From VRUE01 sp963816785 (GTDB taxonomy: Bacteria; Actinomycetota; Thermoleophilia; Solirubrobacterales; 70-9): a DNA stretch of 64,000 nt. The translations under genes and the position numbers were made by a program. Below, in pieces: positions 49,477 through 59,259 of the stretch (position 1 is the stretch's first letter; each line of letters opens with the position of its first letter). Location of the stretch: positions 186,001 to 250,000 of the forward strand of contig CAWFLL010000004.1 of NCBI GenBank assembly GCA_963816785.1, read 5' to 3'. Below the pieces are notes generated by a model. It made no database searches, was not told where the DNA came from, and saw only the letters and a program-made list of their open reading frames with translations.

Positions 49477-50082
49477 GTGCTCGACTTCCTACTCGACGCG
49501 ATCAGCGATGACCCAAGCACCTATCTGGCGCTCACCGCGATCATCTTCATCGACGATTTCCTCCCATTCGCTCCCGGCGACGCCGCGATGATCACCGCCG
49601 GCATAATCGCGGCCAACGGGGGCTTGACGATCCACTTCGTGATCCTGGCCGGGACGATCGGAGGGATGCTCGGGGACAACCTCTTCTACTTCCTCGGGCG
49701 CCGGTTCGGGCCGGGCATCGCCGACCGCCTGCTGCGCGGCGACCGCCGCCGGGGGCTCTACCGCTGGGCAGGTCAGCAGGTCTCGACCCGCGGCTCGACG
49801 ATCATCATCGTCGGCCGCTTCATTCCGGCCGGGAGGACGGTCACGACCTTGGCCTGCGGCACGACCGGCTTCCCATACCGGCGCTTCCTGCTCGCCGACT
49901 CGTTCGCCGCGCTGGCGTGGGCCACCTACACGGCTCTGCTCGGGTACATGGGTGGGAGCGCCTTTCGCGACGCTCTCTGGCAGCCGCTGCTGATCGGCCT
50001 CGGTGTGGCATTCGCGCTCGGCGCGGGCATCGAGGCATTGAGGCGGATTCGGGCGCAGCCGGCGACAAGAGTCAGTCGCTGA
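49477..50082 (+). CDS. DedA-family membrane protein
   Basis: 201 residues. GTG 49477. FIDDFLPFAPGDAAMITAGI, GGMLGDNLFYFLGRRFGPG and VGRFIPAGRTVTTLACGTTG are DedA/SNARE-associated motifs, with the conserved G-R-F-x-P-x-x-R segment. About four to five membrane helices. DedA proteins act as lipid scramblases in known cases. Confidence 0.9.
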   Translation: MLDFLLDAISDDPSTYLALTAIIFIDDFLPFAPGDAAMITAGIIAANGGLTIHFVILAGTIGGMLGDNLFYFLGRRFGPGIADRLLRGDRRRGLYRWAGQQVSTRGSTIIIVGRFIPAGRTVTTLACGTTGFPYRRFLLADSFAALAWATYTALLGYMGGSAFRDALWQPLLIGLGVAFALGAGIEALRRIRAQPATRVSR

Positions 50083-50117
50083 GCCCGAGCTCCTGCATGA
50101 AGGTCACCGGGTCATAA

Positions 50118-50498
50118 TGTACCCGGCTGCGGAGAGAGGCAAGCGACCTCGAGGCGGCGACGGGAGCTTTCCTTGACTTCTGGGAAGGCGAGGGGCGGCG
50201 CCATTTCCGGATCGAGGAGGAGGTGCTGCTTCCAAACTGGGCGATGCACGCCGAGGTGGATCGGCCCGGTGTAGCGCGGATGCTCGAGGAGCACCTCGCG
50301 ATTCGCCGCGAAGCCCTGCGTTTGAAGGCCGGCGAGGTCTCGCTGGAGGAGGCGCAGGAGTTCGGCCAGCTCCTCCACGATCACGTTCGTTTCGAGGAGC
50401 GGAAGCTCTTCCCGATCATCGAAGAGGCACTCGATGCCGACAGCCTCAGCGGGCTCGCAGCCAGAATTGAAGCGGCTGAGGCACCTGGCAACCCATAG
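50118..50498 (+). pseudogene. Hemerythrin-like protein missing its N-terminus
   Basis: The open frame begins right after a stop at 50115-50117 and reads EASDLEAATGAFLDFWEGEG, RRHFRIEEEVLLPNWAMHAE, LEEHLAIRREALRL and LLHDHVRFEERKLFPIIEEA. These are helices 2-4 of a hemerythrin/HHE domain with metal ligands HFRIEEE, EEHLAIRR and HDHVRFEER. The first helix with its His is absent, and no start codon precedes the conserved sequence; ATG 50115 is out of frame. A truncated gene or an indel is likely. It might restart at GTG 50220. Confidence 0.65.
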
Positions 50499-50540
50499 CG
50501 AGCGACGAGTGGCGCGGCCCGCGGGGCCCCGGAACACCGC

Positions 50541-51014
50541 CTAGGGCTGGAAGACCATCAGGGCGAGGATCATCGGGACGAGCGCGGCGGAGGCGTAGTT
50601 GGCCACCCGTGAGACCGGGTCGTCGAGCAGGGCCCGCAGATCGGCATCGAGTTGCCCGCCCTCGCGCGCCAGTTGGGTCGCCAGCATGCGGGCCCGCTTC
50701 GGCCGCTGCCCGCCCAGGCCGCCGAGCAGCATGACCAATGCGAAGAGGGCAATCGCCGCATCCACCCAGGCGGTGCCCAAGCCGTCGTCCCCCAGATCGA
50801 CCAGCCACAGCCCGCATACGAGCAACAAAAGGCCCCCTGAGACGACCAGCACCGCCCCGATCCGAGCCATGCCGAGGAGCAGCGCGACGTCCGCGGGCAG
50901 CTCACGCCGACGAGCCGCCTCAAAGGCGACTCCGGCAAGGACGATTCCGGCGACGAAGAGCAGGACGCCGAGCAGGTGGAAGAAGAGCACCGTGTCCTCC
51001 ACGGGCCAGAGCAT
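50541..51014 (-). CDS. DUF2269-like integral membrane protein
   Basis: 157 residues from ATG 51014. Four hydrophobic helices (VLFFHLLGVLLFVAGIVLAG, MARIGAVLVVSGGLLLLVCG, AAIALFALVMLLGGLG, ASAALVPMILALMVF) with early FFHLLGVLLFVAG and a central GLWLV segment, as in DUF2269. The function is unknown. Confidence 0.75.
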   Translation of the reverse strand: MLWPVEDTVLFFHLLGVLLFVAGIVLAGVAFEAARRRELPADVALLLGMARIGAVLVVSGGLLLLVCGLWLVDLGDDGLGTAWVDAAIALFALVMLLGGLGGQRPKRARMLATQLAREGGQLDADLRALLDDPVSRVANYASAALVPMILALMVFQP

Positions 51015-51109
51015 CGCCGATCCAGTGGGCTCGTGCCTAGTGGCCCGCGCGTCGGCCCAGCCCCCACCAGTCGATCGCAACCGCGCGGCTGAGCGCATAT
51101 GGTCCCGGC

Positions 51110-52369
51110 GTGGTCGACGCAGCGGTCCGCGCCCACCCACAGCCGGTTCGACTGAAGCACAAGCGGCTCGAGGACTACCGCCGCCTGGTCGGCGACGACC
51201 TCGTAACCGCGATCCGTGACCTCGGATCCGAACTGCGCGGCGCGCGCGTCCTCGAGCTGAGCTCGACCGCAACGGGCGGCGGGGTCGCGGAGCTGCTGTC
51301 CTCACTGGTGCCGCTCCAGCACGACGTCGGGCTCGACGTCCAGTGGGACCTGATCCCGGGCGACGCGGAGTTCTTCCAGTTCACCAAGGCGCTTCACAAC
51401 GGCCTCCAGGGCAGGCCGATCACGATCACCGCCAAGAACCGCGAGGAGTACCTGGCCCACAACGCGGCCTACGCTGCATCTCTGGGCGAGGGCTGGGACG
51501 TCGTGATCGCCCACGATCCGCAGCCGACCGCGGTGCGATCGCTGGCCCGCACCGATGACAGCACCAAATGGATCTGGCGCTGCCACATCGATTCCTCGAC
51601 GCCCGACCCGACGGCGTCCGACTTCCTGCGCCCCTATATCGAACGGTTCGACCGCGCCATCTACACCCTGCCGGAGTTCGTGCCACCCGACCTGGGGGTT
51701 CCCACGGCCTTCATCAAACCCGCGATCGACCCGCTGACCTCGAAGAACCGCGAACTACCCGCCTTCCTGGCCCGCGAGACCGTCGAGGAGCTGGGCATCG
51801 ACCTCTCCCGCCCGCTGCTGATCCAGGTCTCACGCTTCGATCCCTGGAAGGACCCGCTCGGCGTGGTTGAGGTCTGGCGGCTCGCCCGCTCGGCGTTCCC
51901 CGACCTCCAGCTCGCCCTGGTCGGCGCGATGGCAGGCGACGATCCGGAGGGGTGGCGGGTCTACCAGGAGCTCGAGGCCGCCGTTCGTGACGAGCCCGAT
52001 TGCTACCTGCTGACGAACCAGATGGGCGTCACGGCTCACGAGGTGAACGCGTTGCAGCGAGTGACGGACGTCGCCGTGCAGAAGAGCATCCGCGAGGGCT
52101 TCGGGCTCGTCGTCTCGGAGACGCTTTGGAAGGGCACCCCGATCGTCGCCGGCCGCGCGGGCGGGATTCCGAGCCAGCTCGAGGACGGAGTAAGCGGCCG
52201 CCTGGCGAGCGGCGTCGAAGAGTTCGCGAGCGCCGTCCAGGACCTGCTCGAGCGGCCAGCGGCGGCGAGAGAGCTCGGCAGCGCCGGCCGGCGGCGCGTC
52301 CGCAAGGAATTCTTGATCACCCGGCTCCTGCGCGACCAACTCCAGCTGCTCGCCGAAGTACTCGCGTGA
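51110..52369 (+). CDS. treT: Trehalose glycosyltransferring synthase-like GT4 glycosyltransferase
   Basis: 419 residues from GTG 51110. GT-B fold with LELSSTATGGGVAELLSSLV near the start, DVVIAHDPQPTAVRSL, WRCHIDSSTPDP and, in the nucleotide-sugar half, SRFDPWKDPLGVVEVWRLA and QKSIREGFGLVVSETLWKGT. This order matches TreT, which makes trehalose from NDP-glucose and glucose. Family members can also act on other acceptors. No other trehalose gene is nearby. Confidence 0.87.
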   Translation: MVDAAVRAHPQPVRLKHKRLEDYRRLVGDDLVTAIRDLGSELRGARVLELSSTATGGGVAELLSSLVPLQHDVGLDVQWDLIPGDAEFFQFTKALHNGLQGRPITITAKNREEYLAHNAAYAASLGEGWDVVIAHDPQPTAVRSLARTDDSTKWIWRCHIDSSTPDPTASDFLRPYIERFDRAIYTLPEFVPPDLGVPTAFIKPAIDPLTSKNRELPAFLARETVEELGIDLSRPLLIQVSRFDPWKDPLGVVEVWRLARSAFPDLQLALVGAMAGDDPEGWRVYQELEAAVRDEPDCYLLTNQMGVTAHEVNALQRVTDVAVQKSIREGFGLVVSETLWKGTPIVAGRAGGIPSQLEDGVSGRLASGVEEFASAVQDLLERPAAARELGSAGRRRVRKEFLITRLLRDQLQLLAEVLA

Positions 52370-52402
52370 TCGGCACTCGCGTGCCGGTGCTCGCCGGGTC
52401 CG

Positions 52403-55190
52403 TCAGCCGCGCAGCCGGCGTTCGATCAGCTTCTTGGCCTCGTCGGCCCAGAGGACGATGCTCGCGAGACCGACGCAGGTCAGCCAATCGCCGAGGGCGA
52501 GCGGAGCGGTCGAGAACGCATCGTTGAGGAGCGGGAGCTGAACCACCGCCACCTGGAGTGCGGCCGAGACCGCGATCGCCCCCCAGAGGAGCGGGTTGGT
52601 GAACAGGTGATCGAAGGCGCTGGTCCGGTCCGAGCGGGCGTTGAAGCAGTTGAACAGCTGGGCGAGAACGAGGGTCGTGAACGCCATCGTCCGGGCTTCG
52701 TCGATCTCGCCCGAGCCGCCAAGCAGCCCGCCCGCGAGGCCGAGGTCGAGCGCGGCCAGTGTGACCGCCGCCATCACCGCCCCGACCCAGAGGATCCCGC
52801 GCCACATCTCGCGGTCGATGATGCGATCGGTCAGCCGTCGGGGTTGGCGTCGCATGACGTCGTCGGGCGGCGGGTCGACGCCCATTGCCAGCGCCGGCGC
52901 TGAATCCGTCAGCAGGTTGATCCAGAGGATCTGGGTCGCCAGCAGCGGCACCGCGATCGCCTCGCCGGTGTCCTCGAGCCCGATCGGCCCGGCGAGCAGG
53001 ACGCCGAAGAACATCGTGAACACCTCGCCGATGTTCGAGGAGAGCAGGAAGCGCAGGAACTTGCGGATGTTGGCGAAGATCCCGCGTCCCTCTCGCACCG
53101 CGGTGACAATCGTCGCGAAGTTGTCGTCGGCGAGGATCATGTCGGCCGCGTCTTTGGTCACGTCGGTGCCGGTGATGCCCATCGCCACTCCGATGTCTGC
53201 CGATTTCAGTGCCGGCGCGTCGTTGACCCCGTCACCGGTCATCGCGACGATCCGCTCGTCGGCCTGCAGGGCATCGACGATTCGCAGCTTGTGCTCGGGC
53301 GCCACCCGGGCGTAGATCGAGACCTCGCGCACCGCATCGCGTCAGCGCCTCGTCGTCGAGGCGGTCGAGCTCAGACCCGGTCAGGGTCGGAGCGCCGGGG
53401 GCGACGATGCCGAGGTCGGCGGCGATGCGACCGCCCGTGCGCGGGTGATCGCCGGTGATCATGATCGTCCGCACCCCCGCGTGGGCGGCCTCGGCGATGG
53501 CATTCCGCGCCTCGGGCCTGGGCGGGTCGATCATGCCGACCATGCCGAGGTAGACGAGCTCGCGCTCGGCGACCGACTCCTCCTCCGGAGGCCGGTCACC
53601 CGCCGGCACCGGCCGGTAGGCGACGGCCAGCGGGCGCAGGGCCCGGTCGGCGAGGCGATCGACCGCGGCGAGGATCTCCTCGCGGCGGGCCTCGGTGAGG
53701 GGCCGCACGTCGCCGGCTACACGCTCGGCGCTGCAGCGTGAGAGCAGAACTTCCGGGGCGCCCTTGGTGACGACGGCGATCTCGCCGCCGCGCTCGAGGT
53801 CGGTCTCGACGCTGCTCATCAGCTTTCGCTCGGACGTGAAGGGAAGCTCTCCGACCCGCTCGAAGCGCGCCTCGCGCGCCGCCGAGAGCCCCTCCACCTT
53901 GGCCTCGGCGACGAGGAACGCCGCATCGCTGGGGTCCCCCTGGATCGTCCACTCACCCCCGTCCTGGCGCAGGACGGCATCGTTGGCCAGGCAGCCCGCG
54001 GTGAGCACCGCGCGGACCTCGTCGAGCGCGACCGGATCGTCGAGGGGCCGGCCGTCGTGGAGCAGTTCGCCCTCCGGGCGATAGCCGCTGCCGGTCACCT
54101 CCACCTCGGCGGAGGGCGTCAGCACGGTGTCGATAGTCATCTCGTTCCTGGTCAGCGTCCCCGTCTTGTCCGAGCAGACCACCGACGCCGAGCCCAGCGT
54201 CTCCACCGAGGAGAGCTTCTTGACGATCGCGTCCTGTCGCGCCATCCGCTGGACGCCGAGCGCGAGTACCACGGAGAGGATCGCCGGCAGCCCCTCGGGG
54301 ACCGCGGCGACCGCCAGCGAGACGCCGACCAGCATCACGGATACGAGGTCGGATGTCGTCTCGATTTCGGAGGTGAGCAGGATCGCGGCCACGACCACGA
54401 CCGCGATCGCGACCACCGCGATCCCGAGCGTCCGCCCGGTGCGGGCGACCTCGCTCTGCAGCGGAGTGCTCTCCCTCTTGGTGCGGCCGAGCAGGCGTGC
54501 GACGTTTCCCATCTCGGTGTCCATCCCGGTCGCGGTCACCACCGCACGACCTCGACCCCGGGTGATCGCCGTGCCCGAGAAGACCATGTCCATCCTGTCG
54601 CCGAGGGCCGCGGGCCGGCCCAGCTGCGTGGGATCCTTCAGCACCGCCTCGCTCTCCCCTGTCAGGGCGGCCTCGGCGACCGAGAGGGAGGCGGCGTCGG
54701 CCAGCCGGGCGTCGGCGCTAACCGCGTCCCCCTCGGCGAGCAGGAGCACGTCGCCGGGGACGATCTCCGCGGTCGGGATTCGGTCCTCCCGCCCGTCCCG
54801 CAACACGCTCGCCATCGGCGCCGCCATCCGCTGCAGCGCCGCGACCGCCTGCACGGCGCGCATCTGCTGCACGAAGCCGAGCACTGCGTTGAGGACGACG
54901 ATCACGGTGATCACCACCGCGTCGTAGGGCACACCCTCAGCGCCTTCGAAGCCCCAGGCAGCCAGCGAGACGACGACCGCGGCGAGCAGCAGGTAGATCA
55001 GCGGGTCGGCGAACTGGCCCAGGAACCTCCGCCACCCCGGCACCGGCTTCGCCGACTCGAGCCGGTTCGGCCCCTGGCGCTCGAGCCGAGCCGCCGCCTC
55101 GGAGGCGCTCAGCCCCCGGCCGAGATCGGTGCCCAGGTCGGCCGCCACATCGGCGGCCTCGCGGAGCGAGGGGTCGGGTGAGGGGCTCAC
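52403..55190 (-). CDS. Cation-transporting P-type ATPase (calcium/SERCA-like), frameshifted
   Basis: About 930 residues over two frames. It starts at GTG 55190. A-domain AALTGESEAVLKDPTQLGRP, phosphorylation site VVCSDKTGTLTRNEMTIDTV, nucleotide region FTSERKLMSSVETDLERGG and hinge VAMTGDGVNDAPALKSADIG are clear. The frames meet near 53335-53345 (DDEALT | REVSIYARVAPEHKLRIV) and one extra base explains it. N-terminal cation-ATPase domain and a six-helix C-terminal domain are present. P2A type; Ca or Mg/Mn is possible. Confidence 0.92.
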
Positions 55191-55298
55191 CGATCCGAGC
55201 CCTTCACCGTCCAGACCCCGGCGGAGTTGCCACGGCAGCAGATGATGCCAGCCGACGGGCCGCCCCTGAGACAGCCTGTTGGCCGGAGATGGAAGCCC

Positions 55299-55730
55299 TC
55301 AGTCTCGAAGAGTCCCGGCGGCGATGCAGGTGATCCCGTGCGGGCCCAGGGCCCTGGCGATGACCTGGTCGGCTCCCTGCAGGTCCCGGATGCCACGGGT
55401 GACACGGAACGATCCCCCTCCGTCGCTGCGCGCCTGGCCGCGCCAGACGACACGCCCCTCGCGGACGATCACCACCTGCCAGCGGGAATGGCCTCTATTT
55501 GACTCGACGCTGAACCGGACGCGGATCGCTCCATCCTCCGCCTTCAGCCGGAGGCTCGAGCTGGCGCCGCTGCCGCAGGTGCCGGTAACCCGCACATCCT
55601 CGGAGCCATCGTCCGCGAGAGCCGAAGCGGGGGCGCCGAGACCGAGGATCGCGAGCGCGAGCGCGATCAGGGCGACCGGACGGCGGCCACCGAAGATCGC
55701 CGGGAAAGATGCGCGGGCGGACTCAGTCAT
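55299..55730 (-). CDS. Exported protein, paralogue of the 57898-58275 product
   Basis: About 143 residues from ATG 55730. N-terminal signal (PVALIALALAILGLGAPASA). The mature part, EDVRVTGTCGSGASSSLRLK, IRVRFSVESNRGHSRWQVVI and GSFRVTRGIRDLQGADQVIA, aligns over its whole length with the product of 57898-58275. Two Cys (GTCG, ITCIA) are in equivalent places and may form a disulphide. The function is unknown. The pair brackets a two-component system. Confidence 0.75.
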   Translation of the reverse strand: MTESARASFPAIFGGRRPVALIALALAILGLGAPASALADDGSEDVRVTGTCGSGASSSLRLKAEDGAIRVRFSVESNRGHSRWQVVIVREGRVVWRGQARSDGGGSFRVTRGIRDLQGADQVIARALGPHGITCIAAGTLRD

Positions 55731-55793
55731 AGGGCAAGGGGGACTGTCGAGCATGGCGGGTCCCAGCCGCAATGCGACATTGGTCGCAGCTGG

Positions 55794-56429
55794 TTAACCC
55801 CGTTCGCCCTCGCCGAGCCCCTCTCGCTCCGCCCACAGAGCCGCCTGGGTCCTGTCGGTCACGCCGATCTCGCGAAAGATCCGCGTCAGGTGGGACTTGA
55901 CGGTCTTCTCGCTTATCTCGAGGCGGCGAGCGATCAACTTGTTCGGAAGGCCATCCACGAGCAGAGCCAGAACCTCGCGCTCACGGTCGGAGAAGCGCTC
56001 CAGTGGATCCGGCTCCGCACGCGCGTCGAGCACGGCTCTCACGGCCCGAGGATCCATCGGCGACTCTCCGCGGGCAGCGGACCGGATCCCCTCTGCGACC
56101 TCCTCGGAGGACGCGTCCTTGAGCAGGTAGCCGCAGGCCCCGGCCTCGACCGCGCCGAGGATGCGGGGCCGGTCGGAGAAGGACGTGAGGACGAGAACGG
56201 CGGTGCCGGGATGCTCGGCGATGATGCGGCGGGTCGCCTCGATGCCATCGACGCGCGGCATGTCGAGATCCATGAGAACGACGTCCGGGCCGGTCTCATG
56301 AGCACGTTCCACGGCCTCCTCGCCGTCGGCGGCCGCGGCGACGAGCTCGACGTCGTCGAGCGCGTCGACGAGCCGGCCGAGGCCGTCGCGCACGACGCCG
56401 TGGTCGTCGGCGATCAGCACCCGGATCAC
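55794..56429 (-). CDS. NarL/LuxR-type response regulator
   Basis: 211 residues. Receiver with IRVLIADDHGVVRDGL, phosphoacceptor Asp in DVVLMDLDMPRVDG, Thr/Ser in AVLVLTSFSD and Lys in GYLLKDASSEE. LuxR HTH: FSDREREVLALLVDGLPNKL, ARRLEISEKTVKSHLTRIFR. It overlaps the histidine kinase by four bases. Confidence 0.95.
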   Translation of the reverse strand: MIRVLIADDHGVVRDGLGRLVDALDDVELVAAAADGEEAVERAHETGPDVVLMDLDMPRVDGIEATRRIIAEHPGTAVLVLTSFSDRPRILGAVEAGACGYLLKDASSEEVAEGIRSAARGESPMDPRAVRAVLDARAEPDPLERFSDREREVLALLVDGLPNKLIARRLEISEKTVKSHLTRIFREIGVTDRTQAALWAEREGLGEGERG

Positions 56430-57832
56430 AGCGCCGGTACCCGCAGCTCGACCCTGGTCCCGTGGCCCGGCTCGGATTCGACGCTGAGCGAGCCCTGCGC
56501 CTGCCCCACCAGCTGCTCCAACAACGCCAGGCCGACATGCCCTCCAGCGGCCCGCCGATCACGGGCCGCCGCCTCGAAGCCCCGGCCGTCGTCCTCGACC
56601 ACGAGCTGGACGGTCTCCGGCTCGGGTCGGGACAGTGAGACCCTCACCGAACTCGCCTCGGCATGGGACCGGACGTTTCGTATCGCCTCGTTGGCGACCC
56701 TGTAGATGAGCGGGTCGAGGCCGGCCCCGCGGGGGGGCTCGTCATCGACCTGGAGCTCGGTCTCGATGCCTTCCGCCTCCAGGGGGCTGAGGAGATCGCT
56801 CAACGCGGGGCCGAGCCCGGTCGACTCGAGGTTGGGGGGATGGATCTCGACGAGCAGCGTCCTCAGATCGCGAATGCCCTGCCGCAGCCGGGCGATCGCG
56901 TTGCGCAGAGCCGACGCTTCGCCCGCTGCTCCGCGGCGATCGGCGTCCTCGGCGAGGGGTGCCAGGCCGAAGGCGACACCCGCCAGATCCTGCACGACGC
57001 CGTCGTGGAGGTCAGCGGCGATCCTCTGTCGCTCCTGTGTCGATGCCTCGACGGCGTTGGCCAGAAGGCGCTCGCGCTCACGATGGCCGCGCTGCAGGCG
57101 CCGGGCCATCGACCAGGCCAGCGGGACCTGGAAGAGGAGAAGGACGAGGAGGCCGCCAAGCAGAGGAGGGGCCAGCGCTCGAAGCATGCTTTCGCTGCTC
57201 TCCCGGATCGAGCCGAAGCGCCGATAGATCTCGAACAGGACCTGCGTTCCGTTCGGGGTGCGAATCGGCGTATAGGCCTCAAGCAGCTTCCCCTCCTGGC
57301 GCTCGTAGCGGTTCTCCGGCTTGGAGAGTTCGCTGAGCTCTGCGTCCGCCCCACCTTCGTGGAACAGCCTCCGCTCCTCCTCCCCGAGCCGGTACCGCTC
57401 GCCGATGATCGCGGGCTGGTCGGAATAGAGGATGCGCCCGTCCTGCGACCAGATCTTGACCCGCATCACCGACTCGTCGAGGACTTGGCCAAGGACCAGT
57501 CCGTCGAGATGCGCGAGCGCGGCAGGCTGGCCGTGCAATACGCCGTCGCTGAGGCCGGCCGTCTCCACCAGTGCGCCCTGGAGCTGAACCTGCTCGCGGG
57601 TGTCGTCCTCGGCCTCCTTGATCGCGATCGAGCGGAGGCTGAAGTACCCGCCCACGACGACGACCGCGACGGCGATGAGGCTGCCGAGCAGGAAGCGGGC
57701 CACAGCCGCCCCCGTCCCGGGAGGGGATTGCACCGGAACCTCATGCCTGGCCGTATCCGGCTTTTCTCGCATCGGCTCAACATCATGCCTTCCCGACGGC
57801 GGTGCCAGACGTCGCTCCGACCTAAGTCCCAT
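56426..57832 (-). CDS. NarX-like sensor histidine kinase (HisKA_3)
   Basis: About 468 residues from ATG 57832; ATG 57772 is an alternative. A membrane helix (ARFLLGSLIAVAVVVVGGYF) leads to an extracellular sensor of about 170 residues, a second helix near 260-280 (LRALAPPLLGGLLVLLLFQV), then HisKA_3 with RQRIAADLHDGVVQDLAGVA and an HATPase (NEAIRNVRSHAEASSVRVSL, VVEDDGRGFE, GGHVGLALLEQLV). The sensor has no named domain. It is cotranscribed with the NarL regulator. The adjacent exported paralogues may be targets. Confidence 0.92.
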   Translation of the reverse strand: MGLRSERRLAPPSGRHDVEPMREKPDTARHEVPVQSPPGTGAAVARFLLGSLIAVAVVVVGGYFSLRSIAIKEAEDDTREQVQLQGALVETAGLSDGVLHGQPAALAHLDGLVLGQVLDESVMRVKIWSQDGRILYSDQPAIIGERYRLGEEERRLFHEGGADAELSELSKPENRYERQEGKLLEAYTPIRTPNGTQVLFEIYRRFGSIRESSESMLRALAPPLLGGLLVLLLFQVPLAWSMARRLQRGHRERERLLANAVEASTQERQRIAADLHDGVVQDLAGVAFGLAPLAEDADRRGAAGEASALRNAIARLRQGIRDLRTLLVEIHPPNLESTGLGPALSDLLSPLEAEGIETELQVDDEPPRGAGLDPLIYRVANEAIRNVRSHAEASSVRVSLSRPEPETVQLVVEDDGRGFEAAARDRRAAGGHVGLALLEQLVGQAQGSLSVESEPGHGTRVELRVPAL

Positions 57833-57897
57833 TGCAATTCCGACCGGAGGCGTCCGACGATGGTCACCTGACCAGCGACCGATCAAGGAGAAGAACC

Positions 57898-58275
57898 ATG
57901 TCCAAGCGCATCCTGCTCATCTGCGTCCTCGGCGCCGTGGCGGCAATCGTCCCAGCCACGGCTATGGCCAAGGATGGCGACGTCAGAAACAGCGGCACCT
58001 GCACCGGGAACACCTCGGCGAAGATCAAGCTGAGCCCGGAGGACGGCCGGATCGAGACCGAGTTCGAGGTCGACCAGAACCGCAACGGCGTGACCTGGAA
58101 AGTGGTCCTCAAGCGCAACGGCGCCGTCGCCGCGCGGACCAGCGCCACGACCCATGGGCGGAGCGGATCCTTCGAGGTCCGCCGCGTGCTCGGAAACGGC
58201 CCCGGCCAGGACACGATCTCGGCGCGAGCCACGAGCCCGTCGGGAGAGGTCTGCACGGCAAGGGCGTCGATCTGA
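57898..58275 (+). CDS. Small exported protein, paralogue of the 55299-55730 product
   Basis: 125 residues from ATG 57898 with an AAGGAG ribosome site. Signal peptide (ILLICVLGAVAAIVPATAMA). Mature DVRNSGTCTGNTSAKIKLSP, IETEFEVDQNRNGVTWKVVL and GSFEVRRVLGNGPGQDTISA match the paralogue; Cys at GTCTG and GEVCTA are shared. It is divergent from the NarX-like kinase. The role is unknown. Confidence 0.75.
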   Translation: MSKRILLICVLGAVAAIVPATAMAKDGDVRNSGTCTGNTSAKIKLSPEDGRIETEFEVDQNRNGVTWKVVLKRNGAVAARTSATTHGRSGSFEVRRVLGNGPGQDTISARATSPSGEVCTARASI

Positions 58276-58341
58276 CCGACGCTCCCGCGTCACGATGTTC
58301 CAGGCCCGTCTGGGCTCGGCTTCGCTCATGCCGCGCCGGGC

Positions 58342-59112
58342 TCAGACGAGGCCCTCGATAAGCGCCCCGACCACGAAGGCGAGCACCGCCGCCGCGCCAC
58401 CGATCGCAAGCGTCTCCAGGCCGGATCTCCACCACGCCTGCTCTACGAAACGGGACTTGAGGCTGCCGACGCCAAAGAAGGCGAGCGCCGTCATCGCGGC
58501 GCTCCAGGCGAAGACGTTGTCGAGACCCCCCGGCGAAATGGCGTCGAACACCCACGCGAGCAGCGGGAAGGAGCCGACCAGGAGGAAGGCGGCAAACGTC
58601 GAGGCGCCGGCACGCAACGGGCTCGGCTCTGTGCCGCCGAGGCCCAGCTCCTCTCTCAACATCGTGCTCACCCAAAGGTCATGGTCGGATGTGATCACGT
58701 CGACGACGCGCTCGAGATCCTCCCCTTCGAAGCCCTTGGCCGCAAAGATCTGCCGGATCTCCTCGCGCTCCCCCTCCGGGACCAAGCGGACCTGACGCTC
58801 CTCCTCGCGGCGCGCCTGCTCCAGCTGCTGGCGCTGGGCGCGGAGGCCGAGGAAGTTGCTCACGGCCATGCTGAATCCGTCGGCGATCAGGTTGGCGCCG
58901 CCCAGGATCAAGACGACGCTGGCGCTCAGGCTGGCGCCCTCCACGCCCGCGACCACGGCGAACGTCGTCACCGCACCGTCGATGGCGCCGTAGATGAAGT
59001 CGCGCAGGTAGCTCGAGGACGGCGGGCTGCTGAGCCTGCGGCGAACCGCATCGGGAGAGTGGTCGGCAGCGAGGCTCGGATCGCGCATCGCCGCTCTTGC
59101 TCGCCTCAGCAC
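58342..59112 (-). CDS. VIT1/CCC1-family metal transporter
   Basis: 256 residues. LRDFIYGAIDGAVTTFAVVA, GANLIADGFSMAVSNFLGLR, then a charged cytoplasmic stretch with EEERQVRLVPEGEREEIRQI and three final helices. This is the vacuolar iron/manganese transporter-like family. N-terminal DGxVT motif and the acidic metal-binding helix pair are kept. It likely moves Fe or Mn. Start at 59112 or the methionine at 59088. Confidence 0.9.
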   Translation of the reverse strand: MLRRARAAMRDPSLAADHSPDAVRRRLSSPPSSSYLRDFIYGAIDGAVTTFAVVAGVEGASLSASVVLILGGANLIADGFSMAVSNFLGLRAQRQQLEQARREEERQVRLVPEGEREEIRQIFAAKGFEGEDLERVVDVITSDHDLWVSTMLREELGLGGTEPSPLRAGASTFAAFLLVGSFPLLAWVFDAISPGGLDNVFAWSAAMTALAFFGVGSLKSRFVEQAWWRSGLETLAIGGAAAVLAFVVGALIEGLV

Positions 59113-59259
59113 CGGGACCCAACCTCCATTTCGCGCGGCATCAGCTCCGATATCGATCGTCCCATAGAAACGCCGGAGGTGCTCGAAACAGATCCCGTTC
59201 TTGGCGGCTACAGCTTGTGAGAGGGTGAGCGCGACGAACCCCCACCGAAAAGGAGCCCT

